A stretch of 64,000 nucleotides of DNA from Streptomyces anulatus (GCF_000721175.1 NZ_JOEZ01000021.1:189920-253919); one strand, 5' to 3'; counted from the first letter of the stretch, positions 1 to 7,584 are shown. Made by a program: numbers and translations. The notes: generated from the letters alone by a model not told the origin.

Positions 1-187
1 GCCCGACCCTGCGCACCTCATCGGCCAGGACGGTCTTGGTCCGGAAGTGGAAGGTCAGGGCGCCGATCGAGGTCGCCGCCCGCCAGACCACCCGCTGGAG
101 GGAAGCACCGTCGTAGCCTCTCTCCGCGAACTCGTCGGCGGCTGCTTCCAACACGGCCTGGCGCGTTCTGGCCGCCCGTTCCTGCAT
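1..187 (-). CDS. TetR/ArpA-like regulator, N-terminal part only
   Basis: The first 62 residues of a TetR-family repressor are visible; the rest lies beyond the left edge. The start is an ATG at 187 preceded by AAGGAGAAGG. The visible part is a helix-turn-helix: RTRQAVLEAAADEFAERGY, then GASL and IGALTFHFRTK, the spacing and GALxFHFxxK signature of gamma-butyrolactone receptors and pseudoreceptors (ArpA/ScbR type). It is divergent from the IS701-like gene, with a palindrome between them, so it may control both. Ligand specificity cannot be judged without the C-terminal domain. Confidence 0.85.
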   Translation of the reverse strand, partial: MQERAARTRQAVLEAAADEFAERGYDGASLQRVVWRAATSIGALTFHFRTKTVLADEVRRVG

Positions 188-236
188 GCGCCTTCTCCTT
201 GGACCTCGGCAAGTAGTCGTGCTCCCCGAAAGAAAT

Positions 237-263
237 ATAACGAACATTCTCTATGTTTGTTAG
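237..263. promoter_or_regulatory. ARE-like palindrome between tetR and the IS701-like gene
   Basis: Two 11-bp arms, ATAACGAACAT and ATGTTTGTTAG, are separated by 5 bases and pair at 9 of 11 positions. The site lies 50 bp upstream of the TetR start and 36 bp upstream of the IS701-like start. Size and position suit an operator for the adjacent ArpA-like protein (autoregulatory element); that is inference. Confidence 0.5.
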
Positions 264-298
264 TCTGCTCAGCGACGCTCACCTGGGAGGGACCTGCA

Positions 299-1420
299 GT
301 GACGACGACGTACGAGACGCCCGACACGGCGACGGAAAGACCGCCGGGCGATCTGTCCCGGCTCCTGTTCGGCCACTTACACCGCTCCGACCAGCAGCGT
401 TGGGGGCATGTGTATCTGCAGGGACTGCTGCGGACACACGGGAAGAAGACCGTGCGCCGGATGGCGGCCGTGGTGACCGGCTCGGAGGCGGCGTCGGCGT
501 CGCTGCACCAGTTCGTCAACGCCAGCCCCTGGCAGTGGGCCCCGGTCCGCGGCGAGCTGGCCCGCTGGGCCGCCCGGTCGCTGCCGGTACGGGCCTGGAC
601 CCTGGCGCCGGCGGTGCTGCCCAAGCGCGGCGACCGCTCGGCCGGGGTGCACCGGCGCTTCCTGCCGGATGTCGGGCGCACCGTCAACTGCCAGCTGGGC
701 CTCGGCCTGTTCCTCGACGCCGGGCGGACACACGTGCCCGTCGACTGGCGGCTCTTCCTGCCTCCCCGGTTCACCCGTGACGAGGCGGTGCGCGCCCGGG
801 CGAAGATCCCCGCGACGGCCACGGCCCAGATGCTGTGGGAGCACGCCCTGTGCCTGGTCCAGGAGATGACGTCCTGGTCGAACGGGCGGACGGCGCCGGT
901 CGTGGCCGATCTGACGGCCCTGTGCGACATCGCACCGCTGGCGCGGCGGCTGCACGACGGCGGGCACGCCTTCGTCCTCGCCATCCCGGGCCAGACCGCC
1001 CTCGCCGGTCCTGAACTTCCGCCCGGCGAGAGGGAGTCGGCGCGCGGCCTGCTGCTGCGCCGGGGCGTACGGCACCCGGCGGGGCCGGGGCGGCAGGTCG
1101 TCTCGTGCGACGCCCCGGCACACGGGCTGCGCCCGGACGGCGAGCGCGGCCACGGGGCGGGCCGGCTGCTGGCCGAGTGGGACACGGCCGGCGGGCGCCC
1201 GGGGCGGATCTGGCTGACGAACATCACCGACCGCCATCCGGCCGAACTGCTGGAGCTGGCCCGGTCACCCAGGGGTGCGCAGGACGCGACCCGTCGCATG
1301 GGCGAGGACTTCGGCCTCCTCGACTTCGAGGGCCGCTCCTTCCCCGGCTGGCACCGGCACATGACGCTGGTCTCGGCCGCCTACGCCAGCAGCACCCTGG
1401 AGGGCATGACCACACACTGA
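299..1420 (+). CDS. IS701-family transposase-like protein, probably inactive
   Basis: A 373-residue protein of the IS701/DDE endonuclease type. The GTG at 299 follows GGGAGGG. Family landmarks are the LPKRGDRSAGVHRRF block, a VNCQLGLGLFL strand, the second acidic block VVADLTALCD, and the C-terminal GEDFGLLDFEGRSFPGWHRH block that carries the third acidic residue. The first catalytic Asp, normally just before the G-[FL]-x-K-[KR]-G block, is missing: the sequence reads LAPAVLPKRG. Codon 27 (bases 377-379) is TTA, so translation should depend on the bldA leucyl-tRNA. No terminal inverted repeats are obvious. It reads as a retained, domesticated or decayed transposase rather than a live insertion sequence. 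Confidence 0.8.
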   Translation: MTTTYETPDTATERPPGDLSRLLFGHLHRSDQQRWGHVYLQGLLRTHGKKTVRRMAAVVTGSEAASASLHQFVNASPWQWAPVRGELARWAARSLPVRAWTLAPAVLPKRGDRSAGVHRRFLPDVGRTVNCQLGLGLFLDAGRTHVPVDWRLFLPPRFTRDEAVRARAKIPATATAQMLWEHALCLVQEMTSWSNGRTAPVVADLTALCDIAPLARRLHDGGHAFVLAIPGQTALAGPELPPGERESARGLLLRRGVRHPAGPGRQVVSCDAPAHGLRPDGERGHGAGRLLAEWDTAGGRPGRIWLTNITDRHPAELLELARSPRGAQDATRRMGEDFGLLDFEGRSFPGWHRHMTLVSAAYASSTLEGMTTH

Positions 1421-1428
1421 CCCATTGC

Positions 1429-1505
1429 TTGCTTATACAAGTATATCGCGGCTGGGGCCCTCTTTACGGGCACCGAACTCCCCAGATGATTGCATGGGCA
1501 TGTAT
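1429..1505. promoter_or_regulatory. Two predicted MarR operators upstream of marR
   Basis: TTGCATGGGCATGTAT at 1490-1505 matches 12 of 14 defined positions of the palindrome TTGCATGnnCATGCAA. TTGCTTATACAAGTAT at 1429-1444 is a weaker copy (9 of 14). The starts are 61 bp apart, close to the spacing of the operator pairs at 13.4 kb and 15.3 kb. The proximal site is 37 bp before the marR start, which suggests autoregulation. Confidence 0.55.
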
Positions 1506-1542
1506 CTTGTTGTTCATCGCAGTCGAGAAGGGGAGCCGTTCC

Positions 1543-1986
1543 ATGACGATCCAGCAGCAGCCACGCGCCGCCTCCGATCAGACCATGTGGGAGGCCGTCC
1601 TCGGCCTGCACGCCTTCGTGGAGCGCCAGCTCGCGCACGCCCTGCAGCGCCGCTACGGCGTCGGCCTGTCCGAGTACCGGGCCCTGGAGGCCCTCACCCA
1701 GGCGGAGAAGGGTGAATGCCGCATGCAGGAGCTCGCGGACCACATCGGTCTGGGCCAGAGCTCCGTAACCCGCCTGGTGGGACGCCTGGACAGCGCCGGC
1801 TACGCCTACAAGGACAACTGCGCCGACGACAAGCGCGGTGTCTTCGCCGTGATCACCGACGAAGGCCGCAAGCACTACCAGGATGCCCGCGCCACGTACG
1901 CCGACGTGCTCAGCTCGGCCCTCAACACCGCGAGCGCCGACGACCAGCTCGCCCGGGCGGTGCAAGCGCTGCGCAGCGCTGCCTGA
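1543..1986 (+). CDS. MarR-family transcriptional regulator with two cysteines
   Basis: A 147-residue winged-helix protein. The recognition helix region is ELADHIGLGQSSVTRLVGRLD (about residues 63-83) and the wing is YKDNCADDKRGVFAVITDEG. The ATG at 1543 follows AAGGGGAG. Cys59 (GEC) lies before the recognition helices and Cys93 (DNC) is in the wing, positions that could sense oxidants or electrophiles; this is inference. A palindromic motif occurs in pairs upstream of this gene and again at the adenylation operon, the deaminase/SMR operon and the frnE/OYE operon, so it is the best local candidate for their regulator. It ends in its own hairpin terminator. Confidence 0.9.
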   Translation: MTIQQQPRAASDQTMWEAVLGLHAFVERQLAHALQRRYGVGLSEYRALEALTQAEKGECRMQELADHIGLGQSSVTRLVGRLDSAGYAYKDNCADDKRGVFAVITDEGRKHYQDARATYADVLSSALNTASADDQLARAVQALRSAA

Positions 1987-1998
1987 CGCGACCACGAC

Positions 1999-2043
1999 AG
2001 ACGGCGGGAGGCGTCCGGGGTAACCCGGCCCCCGCCGTCTTTT
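1999..2043 (+). terminator. Rho-independent terminator after marR
   Basis: A 10-bp stem, AGACGGCGGG with CCCGCCGTCT, is followed by a short T run at 2040-2043. A weak TTGCATGTTCGGGCTT operator-like sequence begins at 2042, 80 bp upstream of the strong site at 2122. Confidence 0.75.
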
Positions 2044-2121
2044 GCATGTTCGGGCTTGTTCACCGGCGGATACGGCAGGGTGCGTGACCTGTGACCTGGA
2101 TCACTCCCGCGCCATATTTAT

Positions 2122-2154
2122 ATGCTTGACCATGCAAACACAATCCCGTAGGTT
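2122..2154 (+). promoter_or_regulatory. Promoter with overlapping MarR-type operator for the adenylation operon
   Basis: TTGACC (2126-2131), 17 bp, then TAGGTT (2149-2154) is a good Streptomyces-type promoter. ATGCTTGACCATGCAA at 2122-2137 is, on the other strand, TTGCATGGTCAAGCAT, 12 of 14 matches to the marR palindrome, and it covers the -35 element. Transcription would begin near 2160, which rules out the ATG at 2132 as the start of the next gene. Confidence 0.6.
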
Positions 2155-2197
2155 CTCTCTCGTAGCCAGGACAGCCCATCCACCTGAGGGGGGACCG

Positions 2198-3682
2198 TTG
2201 CCTTCGCCTCGCCTGTTGCAGGCATTCAGCAGACACGTGCAGGAACAGCCCGACAGCACCGCGCTCGTCTTCGCCGGACAACAGGTCACCTACGCGGACC
2301 TGGAGCGGCTGACCCGCCGCACCGCCGCGGACCTCGACGGCGCCGGCTTCGGATCCGTACGCGCCCTGTGCGTCCCGGCCCACAAGTCGCCGGAGACCGT
2401 CGCGCTGCTGCTGGCGGCCTGGCGTCAGGGGATCAACACCCTGGTCCCGTCGCCCGGTCTGGGCGCCGCCGCCCTGTCCACGCTCATCGCCCAGGCCCAC
2501 GGGCCGCTGCTGGCCACCGTGGTCACCGGCGGCGGCGTGACCCTGTCGCGGGAGGAGACCGACCCCGCGCAGGCGGACGGCTTCAGCATCCCCGACCCCG
2601 AGGAGACGCTGCTGACCCTCACCACCTCAGGGTCCACCGGCGTACCCAAACTCGTCCCGATCCGCAGCGAGGCCTTCGACCGCTTCGGGGACTGGGCGAC
2701 GGACGCGTTCGGGATCGACGAAGGCACCAGTTCGCTGAGCTTCTCGCCGCTCAACTTCGACCTGGCGCTCCTCGACGTCTGGACCGTGCTGGAGGCCGGC
2801 GGCACCGTCGTACTCGCCGACGCCGGGGCCAGCGGGGACGCCGGCTATCTGCGTGACCTCGCGCAGCGCAACGACGTCACCCTGGTCCAGGGGGTGCCGC
2901 TGCTGCACCGGCTCCTGGCCGCGGACGGCGCCCGCTATCCGGCGGTCCGCACGGTCGTGTTCACCGGGGAGGCCGTCTCCGAACAGGGGTTGCGGGACAC
3001 CTTCGCCGCCTGCCCGGACGCCCGCTTCCACAACGTCTTCGGCTGCACGGAGACCAACGACAGTTTCATCCACGACATCGATCCGGGCACGTACGTGCAC
3101 CCGCTGCCCATCGGCGTACCGATCGACGGCACCGACGCCGTGCTGCTGATCGAAGGGGCCGACGGCACCGAGGTCCTACGCGGCCCCGGCACCGGCGAAC
3201 TCCTGGTCCACACGCCCTTCCAGACCTGCGGCTACCTGGAACAGGCCCGCAACGCGCACGCCTTCATGCCGGACCCGCGCGGCGGCGGCGCCATGTTCTA
3301 CCGCACCGGCGACCTCGTCCACCGCGACGCCGACGGCCGCCACTTCCTCCAGGGACGTACCGACTTCCAGGTCAAGGTGCGCGGCGTGCGCACCAACACG
3401 CTGGAGGTCGAGACCGTCCTCGGGGCGCACCCGGACGTCATCGAGGCCGCCGTCGTCGCACTGCCCTGCCCCGAGGCCGGCACCCGGCTGCACGCCGAAG
3501 TGGTGCGCCGGGACGGCACCTCCCTGAGCACGCTGGGCCTGCGGGCGTACGCGGCGAAGCACCTGCCGCGCCACGCCGTGCCCAGCTCGGTCGGGCTCGC
3601 CTGCACTCCGCTGCCGAAGACCCCGACCGGCAAGCCCGACCGTAATTCGATCAAGAACACCCAACTGAATGGAGCCTCTTGA
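2198..3682 (+). CDS. Stand-alone adenylation enzyme (amino acid or acyl-carrier ligase)
   Basis: A 494-residue adenylate-forming enzyme of the NRPS adenylation type. Core motifs occur in order: LTTSGSTGVPKLVPI (P-loop), FSPLNFDLALLDVW, NVFGCTETND, YRTGDLV, GRTDFQVKVRGVR and PKTPTGKPDR with the catalytic Lys. It should activate a carboxylic acid, probably an amino acid, with ATP and load it on the carrier protein encoded next. The TTG at 2198 has a strong GAGGGGGGAC site and fits a transcript starting near 2160; the upstream ATG at 2132 lies inside the promoter. The stop overlaps the carrier-protein ATG (TTGATGAG). With the dehydrogenase-like gene downstream it recalls A-PCP-dehydrogenase trios that make pyrrolyl or dehydro-amino-acyl carriers. 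The substrate cannot be read by eye. Confidence 0.85.
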   Translation: MPSPRLLQAFSRHVQEQPDSTALVFAGQQVTYADLERLTRRTAADLDGAGFGSVRALCVPAHKSPETVALLLAAWRQGINTLVPSPGLGAAALSTLIAQAHGPLLATVVTGGGVTLSREETDPAQADGFSIPDPEETLLTLTTSGSTGVPKLVPIRSEAFDRFGDWATDAFGIDEGTSSLSFSPLNFDLALLDVWTVLEAGGTVVLADAGASGDAGYLRDLAQRNDVTLVQGVPLLHRLLAADGARYPAVRTVVFTGEAVSEQGLRDTFAACPDARFHNVFGCTETNDSFIHDIDPGTYVHPLPIGVPIDGTDAVLLIEGADGTEVLRGPGTGELLVHTPFQTCGYLEQARNAHAFMPDPRGGGAMFYRTGDLVHRDADGRHFLQGRTDFQVKVRGVRTNTLEVETVLGAHPDVIEAAVVALPCPEAGTRLHAEVVRRDGTSLSTLGLRAYAAKHLPRHAVPSSVGLACTPLPKTPTGKPDRNSIKNTQLNGAS

Positions 3683-3951
3683 TGAGCACCCTGAGCAACG
3701 CTGCCAACGACCCGATCCGCGACTACATCGTCCAGGAGTTCCTGGCCGGAGAGGACGCCGAGGACCTGACCGACGACTTCGACCTCATCGAGAGCACCGT
3801 CGTCAACAGCCTCGGCCTGGTCCGCCTCATCTCCTGGATATCCGACACGTACGGCATCCCCGTCGACGACATCCCGCTGGAGCCGGCCGCCTACCGCACG
3901 CTCGCGGACATCCGCGACTTCGTCGGCCGGGCCGCTCCCGCCGTGGCCTGA
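3682..3951 (+). CDS. Acyl/peptidyl carrier protein
   Basis: An 89-residue acidic four-helix carrier protein. The phosphopantetheine serine is Ser43 in VNSLGLVRL (DSL is the commoner form; Asn replaces Asp), followed by ISDTYGIPVDDIPLE, the usual helix II-III region. Its start overlaps the adenylation gene stop, so the two are probably made in equal amounts. It should carry the activated amino acid as a thioester for the tailoring enzymes that follow. The phosphopantetheinyl transferase at 7.6 kb would convert it to the holo form. Confidence 0.9.
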   Translation: MSTLSNAANDPIRDYIVQEFLAGEDAEDLTDDFDLIESTVVNSLGLVRLISWISDTYGIPVDDIPLEPAAYRTLADIRDFVGRAAPAVA

Positions 3952-4055
3952 CGGACCGGCCCCTCCAAGCGCACGACCCGCCCAGCCCGCACGGCCCGCC
4001 CACGCGGTGCACCACCAGCACACGTCCAGAACTCAGCGATGACAGGAGTACTCCC

Positions 4056-4430
4056 ATGATCGTTCGTTCTCTTTCCGACGTCCCCGCAGTCGAGTGGGGC
4101 AGCGGCACCAGCCACCGCCTGCTCACCGAGGCCGACGGTATGGGCTTCACCGTCTGCGAGACGCTGGTCCGCCAGGGCACCTCCAGCGCGCTGCAGTACC
4201 TCGGCCACCTGGAGGCCTGCTACTGCATAGGCGGATCGGGTGAGGTCGTCACCACCGATGGCGTCCACCACAAGATCGCGACCGGGACCATCTACGCCCT
4301 GGACAAGAACGACGCCCACCACCTGATCGCCTCCGACGACGAGGACCTCCTCCTCGTCTCCGTGTTCAGCCCGGCGCTGCGTGGCGACGAGAAGCACTCG
4401 CTCTCCGAGGACGGCTTCTCCCGCTACTGA
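4056..4430 (+). CDS. Ectoine synthase (EctC)-like cupin
   Basis: A 124-residue cupin close to L-ectoine synthase across its whole length: it begins MIVR and contains DGMGF, HLEACYCIGGSGEV and TIYALDKNDAHHL. The iron ligands known for EctC are present as Glu53, Tyr80 and His88. EctC cyclises N-gamma-acetyl-diaminobutyrate and can also cyclise glutamine to a pyrroline amidine. No ectA, ectB or ectD lies near, and the gene sits between carrier-protein and tailoring genes. It is therefore more likely to cyclise a pathway intermediate, perhaps carrier-bound, than to make the osmolyte; that is inference. It follows the carrier gene by 104 bp with an AGGAGT-type ribosome site. Confidence 0.85.
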   Translation: MIVRSLSDVPAVEWGSGTSHRLLTEADGMGFTVCETLVRQGTSSALQYLGHLEACYCIGGSGEVVTTDGVHHKIATGTIYALDKNDAHHLIASDDEDLLLVSVFSPALRGDEKHSLSEDGFSRY

Positions 4431-4438
4431 TCCGCACA

Positions 4439-4478
4439 GCCGGGTGCGGGGCCGCGACGGCGCGGCCCCGCACCCGGC
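4439..4478 (+). terminator. Perfect 18-bp hairpin between the EctC-like and dehydrogenase genes
   Basis: Two perfectly complementary 18-base arms (4439-4456 and 4461-4478) flank a 4-base loop. No U-tract follows, so it may attenuate or stabilise rather than fully terminate. The downstream genes have no obvious promoter of their own. Confidence 0.6.
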
Positions 4479-4512
4479 ACCCAGCGCCCAGCGAAAGGCA
4501 GGCAGAACACCC

Positions 4513-5643
4513 ATGGCAGCAGAGAAGCCCGCAGACACCTACGGCATCACAGCGCCCTACGGCGACGAGCTGAGCGACGACGTCACCCGCTGGGACCGCG
4601 CCGGCGAGTTCCCGCACGAGAAGTGGAAGCCGCTGCAACGGTCCGGGCTCTTCACCCTCCCCTTCGCTCCGGAGTACGGCGGCGCCGGCCGGACGCTCAC
4701 CGAGACCATGGCCGCGCTGGAGGGCCTCGGACACACCAGCCGGGACGCCGGACTGAACTTCTCGGCGTCCACGCAGATCGTCAGCGTCGGCATCCCGCTG
4801 CAGGCGTTCGGCTCGGAGGACCTGCGCGGCCGCTACCTGCCGCGGGTCACCTCCGGCGAGGCCATCACCGCGCACGCGATCACCGAGCCGAGCCACGGCT
4901 CGGACGTGATGAACATCCGGACGACGGCCGTCCGGGAGGACGACGCGTACGTCCTCAACGGCAGCAAGATGTTCATCACCAACGCCCCGGTCGCCGACCT
5001 CTTCCTGCTCTACGTCCGTACCGGCAAGCCGGGCGCCTTCGGACTCAGCACCTTCCTCGCCGAGCGCGACACACCGGGCCTCACCATCGGCGAGCCGCTG
5101 GAGACGATGGGCCTGCGCACCTCCCCGATCAGCGAGGTCACGCTGGAGGACGTACGGCTGCCCGTCGGCAACCGGCTGGGCAGCGAGGGCGCCGGCTTCC
5201 TGATCATGGATCACGTGATGAAGCGGGAGATCCTCTTCTCCTTCGCCGTCAACCTCGGCGAGATGACCCACCGTCTGAAGCGGGTGGTCGAACACGCCAC
5301 CACCCGCCAGCAGTTCGGCAGCGCCATCGGCAAGAACCAGGCGGTCGCCCACAAGATCGCGGACATGAAGATCGCCGTGGAGACCGCCCGCAAGTGGCTG
5401 TACGACACCGGCCGCAAGGTCGAGCAGGGCAAGGACGCCTCGACGGACGTGGCCGCCACCAAGATCGTCGTCAGCGAGGCCAACCAGCTCACCGCCCGGC
5501 ACGCGATCCAGATCTTCGGCGCCCGCGGCTACCTGACCGACACGGGCATCGAACGCGAGCTGCGCAACGCCACCGCCGGCTCCATCTACTCCGGCACCAA
5601 CGAGATCCAGCGCAACTGCATCGCCGCCCTCATGGGCCTGTGA
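4513..5643 (+). CDS. Acyl-CoA dehydrogenase-like flavoprotein, probably acting on a carrier-bound acyl group
   Basis: A 376-residue ACAD-fold enzyme with FAD-binding landmarks ITEPSHGSD, RQQFGSAIGKNQAV and IFGARGYLTD, and the C-terminal IYSGTNEIQR. In most family members the catalytic base is Glu in IYEGT; here it is Ser360. A Glu at 239 (MKREILFSF) falls exactly where isovaleryl-CoA dehydrogenase keeps its base in helix G, counted back from the RxxFG block, so activity is plausible with that alternative base. In A-PCP-dehydrogenase trios such enzymes oxidise prolyl-type thioesters. It begins 82 bp after the EctC-like gene, behind an 18-bp hairpin, and 14 bp before the transglutaminase-like gene. 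Confidence 0.85.
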   Translation: MAAEKPADTYGITAPYGDELSDDVTRWDRAGEFPHEKWKPLQRSGLFTLPFAPEYGGAGRTLTETMAALEGLGHTSRDAGLNFSASTQIVSVGIPLQAFGSEDLRGRYLPRVTSGEAITAHAITEPSHGSDVMNIRTTAVREDDAYVLNGSKMFITNAPVADLFLLYVRTGKPGAFGLSTFLAERDTPGLTIGEPLETMGLRTSPISEVTLEDVRLPVGNRLGSEGAGFLIMDHVMKREILFSFAVNLGEMTHRLKRVVEHATTRQQFGSAIGKNQAVAHKIADMKIAVETARKWLYDTGRKVEQGKDASTDVAATKIVVSEANQLTARHAIQIFGARGYLTDTGIERELRNATAGSIYSGTNEIQRNCIAALMGL

Positions 5644-5657
5644 CGAGAGGCACCCGC

Positions 5658-6413
5658 ATGACCGACACCCTGGCCCACGCCACGTCCCACCGGCCGGCCG
5701 CCGACGCCACGGCAGAGCAGCCGACCGCCGGGGAAAGCGCCCGCCTCACGGCGGCCACCGACTTCCTCGACCACGAGCACGAGCGCGTCAAGGCCTTCGT
5801 CGACAAGGCCCTGGACGGGATCGACCGCGAAGCCGCCACCCAGGTCGAGCTCGCCGTCACCCTCTACTACGCGGTGCGCGACGGCATCCACTACGAGGTC
5901 TACGGCGCCGACCTGTCGCCGGAGGGCCTGAAGGCGTCCAGCATCATCGCCGGCGGCAAGGGCTTCTGCCTGCACAAGTCCGTGCTCTACGCCGCCTGCT
6001 GCCGTTCCGTCGGCATCCCCGCCCGGCTGCACTACAGCGACGTCCGCAACCACCTCGCCTCCGACCGGCTGCGCTCCTACATAGGCGGCGACGTCTTCTT
6101 CCACGGCCTGGCCACCGTGTATCTCGAAGGCCGCTGGCTGCAGGTGACCCCGGTCTTCAACAAGCTCCTGTGCCGGCTGTACGGCATGACCCCGCTGGAG
6201 TTCGACGGCCGCTCCGACAGCCTCTACCACCCCTTCGACGCACAGGGCCGGCAGAGCATGGAGTTCCTCACCGACCACGGCGACTTCGACGACGTCCCGT
6301 ACGCGTTCGTGATGGACACCATGCGCCGCAAGCACCCGAAGTTCCTGGACGAGGGCGGCACCGGCACCGTCAGCGGCGGCTCGCTCGCCGACGAAGCCGA
6401 CGCGGCGGTCTGA
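5658..6413 (+). CDS. Transglutaminase-fold protein
   Basis: A 251-residue protein with the transglutaminase/protease core. Cys104 lies in GKGFCLHKSVLYAACCRSVGIPARL and His149 in FFHGLATVYLEGRW. The third triad residue, usually Asp in a VDPT-like strand, is Thr164 (QVTPVFN); Asn168 may substitute. Family members in natural-product loci can form amides by taking an acyl group from a carrier protein (AdmF type), while others are hydrolases. Off-loading or condensation of the carrier-bound product is a reasonable but unproved role. It starts 14 bp after the dehydrogenase gene, in the same operon. Confidence 0.75.
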   Translation: MTDTLAHATSHRPAADATAEQPTAGESARLTAATDFLDHEHERVKAFVDKALDGIDREAATQVELAVTLYYAVRDGIHYEVYGADLSPEGLKASSIIAGGKGFCLHKSVLYAACCRSVGIPARLHYSDVRNHLASDRLRSYIGGDVFFHGLATVYLEGRWLQVTPVFNKLLCRLYGMTPLEFDGRSDSLYHPFDAQGRQSMEFLTDHGDFDDVPYAFVMDTMRRKHPKFLDEGGTGTVSGGSLADEADAAV

Positions 6414-6492
6414 GCCGCGGCGGCGTACCCGTGACCACACAGCCGTGCACAGCCACACCCGTGACGCCACAGCAGACGAGGAGAAGCACCCC

Positions 6493-7308
6493 ATGACGCA
6501 GTTCCAGGCCCGTGAGGACGGCTGGGCCGTGACCGCCCGCGTCGGAGTCGTCGTTCCGCACGCGGACGTCGGGCCCGAGTCCGAGCTCCAGGCGATGGCA
6601 CCGCGCGACGTCTCCATCCACGGTTCACGCGTCCACTTCGGGGCGATGCGCCCTGGCGGCGAGATGGACCCCAAAATCCCGCACGACCCGGTGCGCGCCT
6701 TCATCGACCCGCCGTTCATCGACGACGCCGTCGAGCTGCTCGCCGCCGCCCCGCTGGACTCCATCGCCCTGGGGTTCACCAGCTCCGCCTACGTCCTGGG
6801 CGCCGACGGCGAGCAGAAGCTGTTCGAGCGGCTCGCGGAGCGCACCCGCGGCATCCCGCTCACCGGCACGACCCACGCGGCCGCGGCCGGCTTCCACGCC
6901 CTGGGCGCCGAGCAGGTCGCGCTCGTCAACCCGCCTTGGTTCGACGACGAGTTGTCGGCGCTGGGCGCCTCGTACTTCGGCGAGCGGGGCTTCGACGTCG
7001 TCCACCACGCCCCCTGCGGTCTCCCCAGCAACCAGAAACTGATCACCCCGGAGGCGCTGGTGCGGTGGATCGAGACCACCGTCGCCCCGCAGCGGCCGCA
7101 GGCGGTGCTGGTCGCCGGCAACGGCATCCGCGCCGTGGGCACCATCGCCGGCCTGGAGGAGCGGCTCGGGTTTCCCGTGCTCACCGCGAACCAGGTCCTC
7201 TTCTGGCACGCGCTGCACGCCGCCGGCGGGAGTGAGGCGGCCGCGCGGATCACCGATTACGGAGCCCTGTTCGGCGTCCGGCCCGACGGCGCGGGCGCGG
7301 CCCGATGA
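6493..7308 (+). CDS. Arylmalonate decarboxylase / maleate isomerase-like protein lacking both catalytic cysteines
   Basis: A 271-residue Asp/Glu racemase-superfamily protein of the maleate isomerase/AMDase type: duplicated alpha/beta lobes, GFTSSAYVLG at residues 94-103 and VLVAGNGIRAVG at 206-217. Catalytic cysteines in this superfamily normally sit in CTS- and SCTN-type motifs at these two places. Here they are Phe95 and Gly209; the only Cys is at 175 in APCGLPSN. Either chemistry or role has changed. The ATG at 6493 follows AGGAGAAG. The stop overlaps the next ATG by 4 bp (ATGA). Confidence 0.75.
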   Translation: MTQFQAREDGWAVTARVGVVVPHADVGPESELQAMAPRDVSIHGSRVHFGAMRPGGEMDPKIPHDPVRAFIDPPFIDDAVELLAAAPLDSIALGFTSSAYVLGADGEQKLFERLAERTRGIPLTGTTHAAAAGFHALGAEQVALVNPPWFDDELSALGASYFGERGFDVVHHAPCGLPSNQKLITPEALVRWIETTVAPQRPQAVLVAGNGIRAVGTIAGLEERLGFPVLTANQVLFWHALHAAGGSEAAARITDYGALFGVRPDGAGAAR

Positions 7309-7547
7309 GCATGCTGCCCGCATACGGCTACCAAGCCGCCGTGCAGGAGACCTGCGATACGCCGGAGTACCACATCCCGCTCGTGTGCTGGCACGACGAC
7401 GGGACCGGTGTGCGCGGCCTGGTGCTGTACCGGGGGGCGCTGCGCCCCGCGGAGCAGGTGCCGGGGTTCCGGCGCTATCTCACCTCCGAGGACCTGGAGC
7501 AGCACGCCATGACCGGCCCGTGGCCGCTGCTCACAGCAACCGCCTGA
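7305..7547 (+). CDS. Small protein of unknown function
   Basis: An 80-residue protein that overlaps the AMDase-like gene at ATGA, so it is probably translationally coupled. I do not recognise a family. It has two cysteines (ETCDTPEYH and LVCWHDDG), a central VRGLVLYRGALRPAE segment and an aromatic-rich tail, with no signal peptide or membrane segment. A second ATG at 7311 is possible. A hairpin terminator follows at once, so it closes this transcription unit. Confidence 0.65.
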   Translation: MSMLPAYGYQAAVQETCDTPEYHIPLVCWHDDGTGVRGLVLYRGALRPAEQVPGFRRYLTSEDLEQHAMTGPWPLLTATA

Positions 7548-7555
7548 TCCGACCC

Positions 7556-7584
7556 GTGGCGGGGACCGGCCGGGTCCCCGCCAC
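7556..7584 (+). terminator. Hairpin terminator after the small unknown gene
   Basis: A perfect 12-bp stem, GTGGCGGGGACC with GGTCCCCGCCAC, and a 5-base loop. It separates the pathway genes from the phosphopantetheinyl transferase, which starts 19 bp later. Confidence 0.65.

Noticed and set aside
2132..2197. ATG at 2132 as the start of the adenylation gene
   Set aside because: It lies between the predicted -35 and -10 elements; TTG at 2198 has a strong ribosome site and matches the family N-terminus.
4056..4430. Osmoprotectant ectoine operon
   Set aside because: ectA, ectB and ectD are absent; the gene lies inside a carrier-protein operon.
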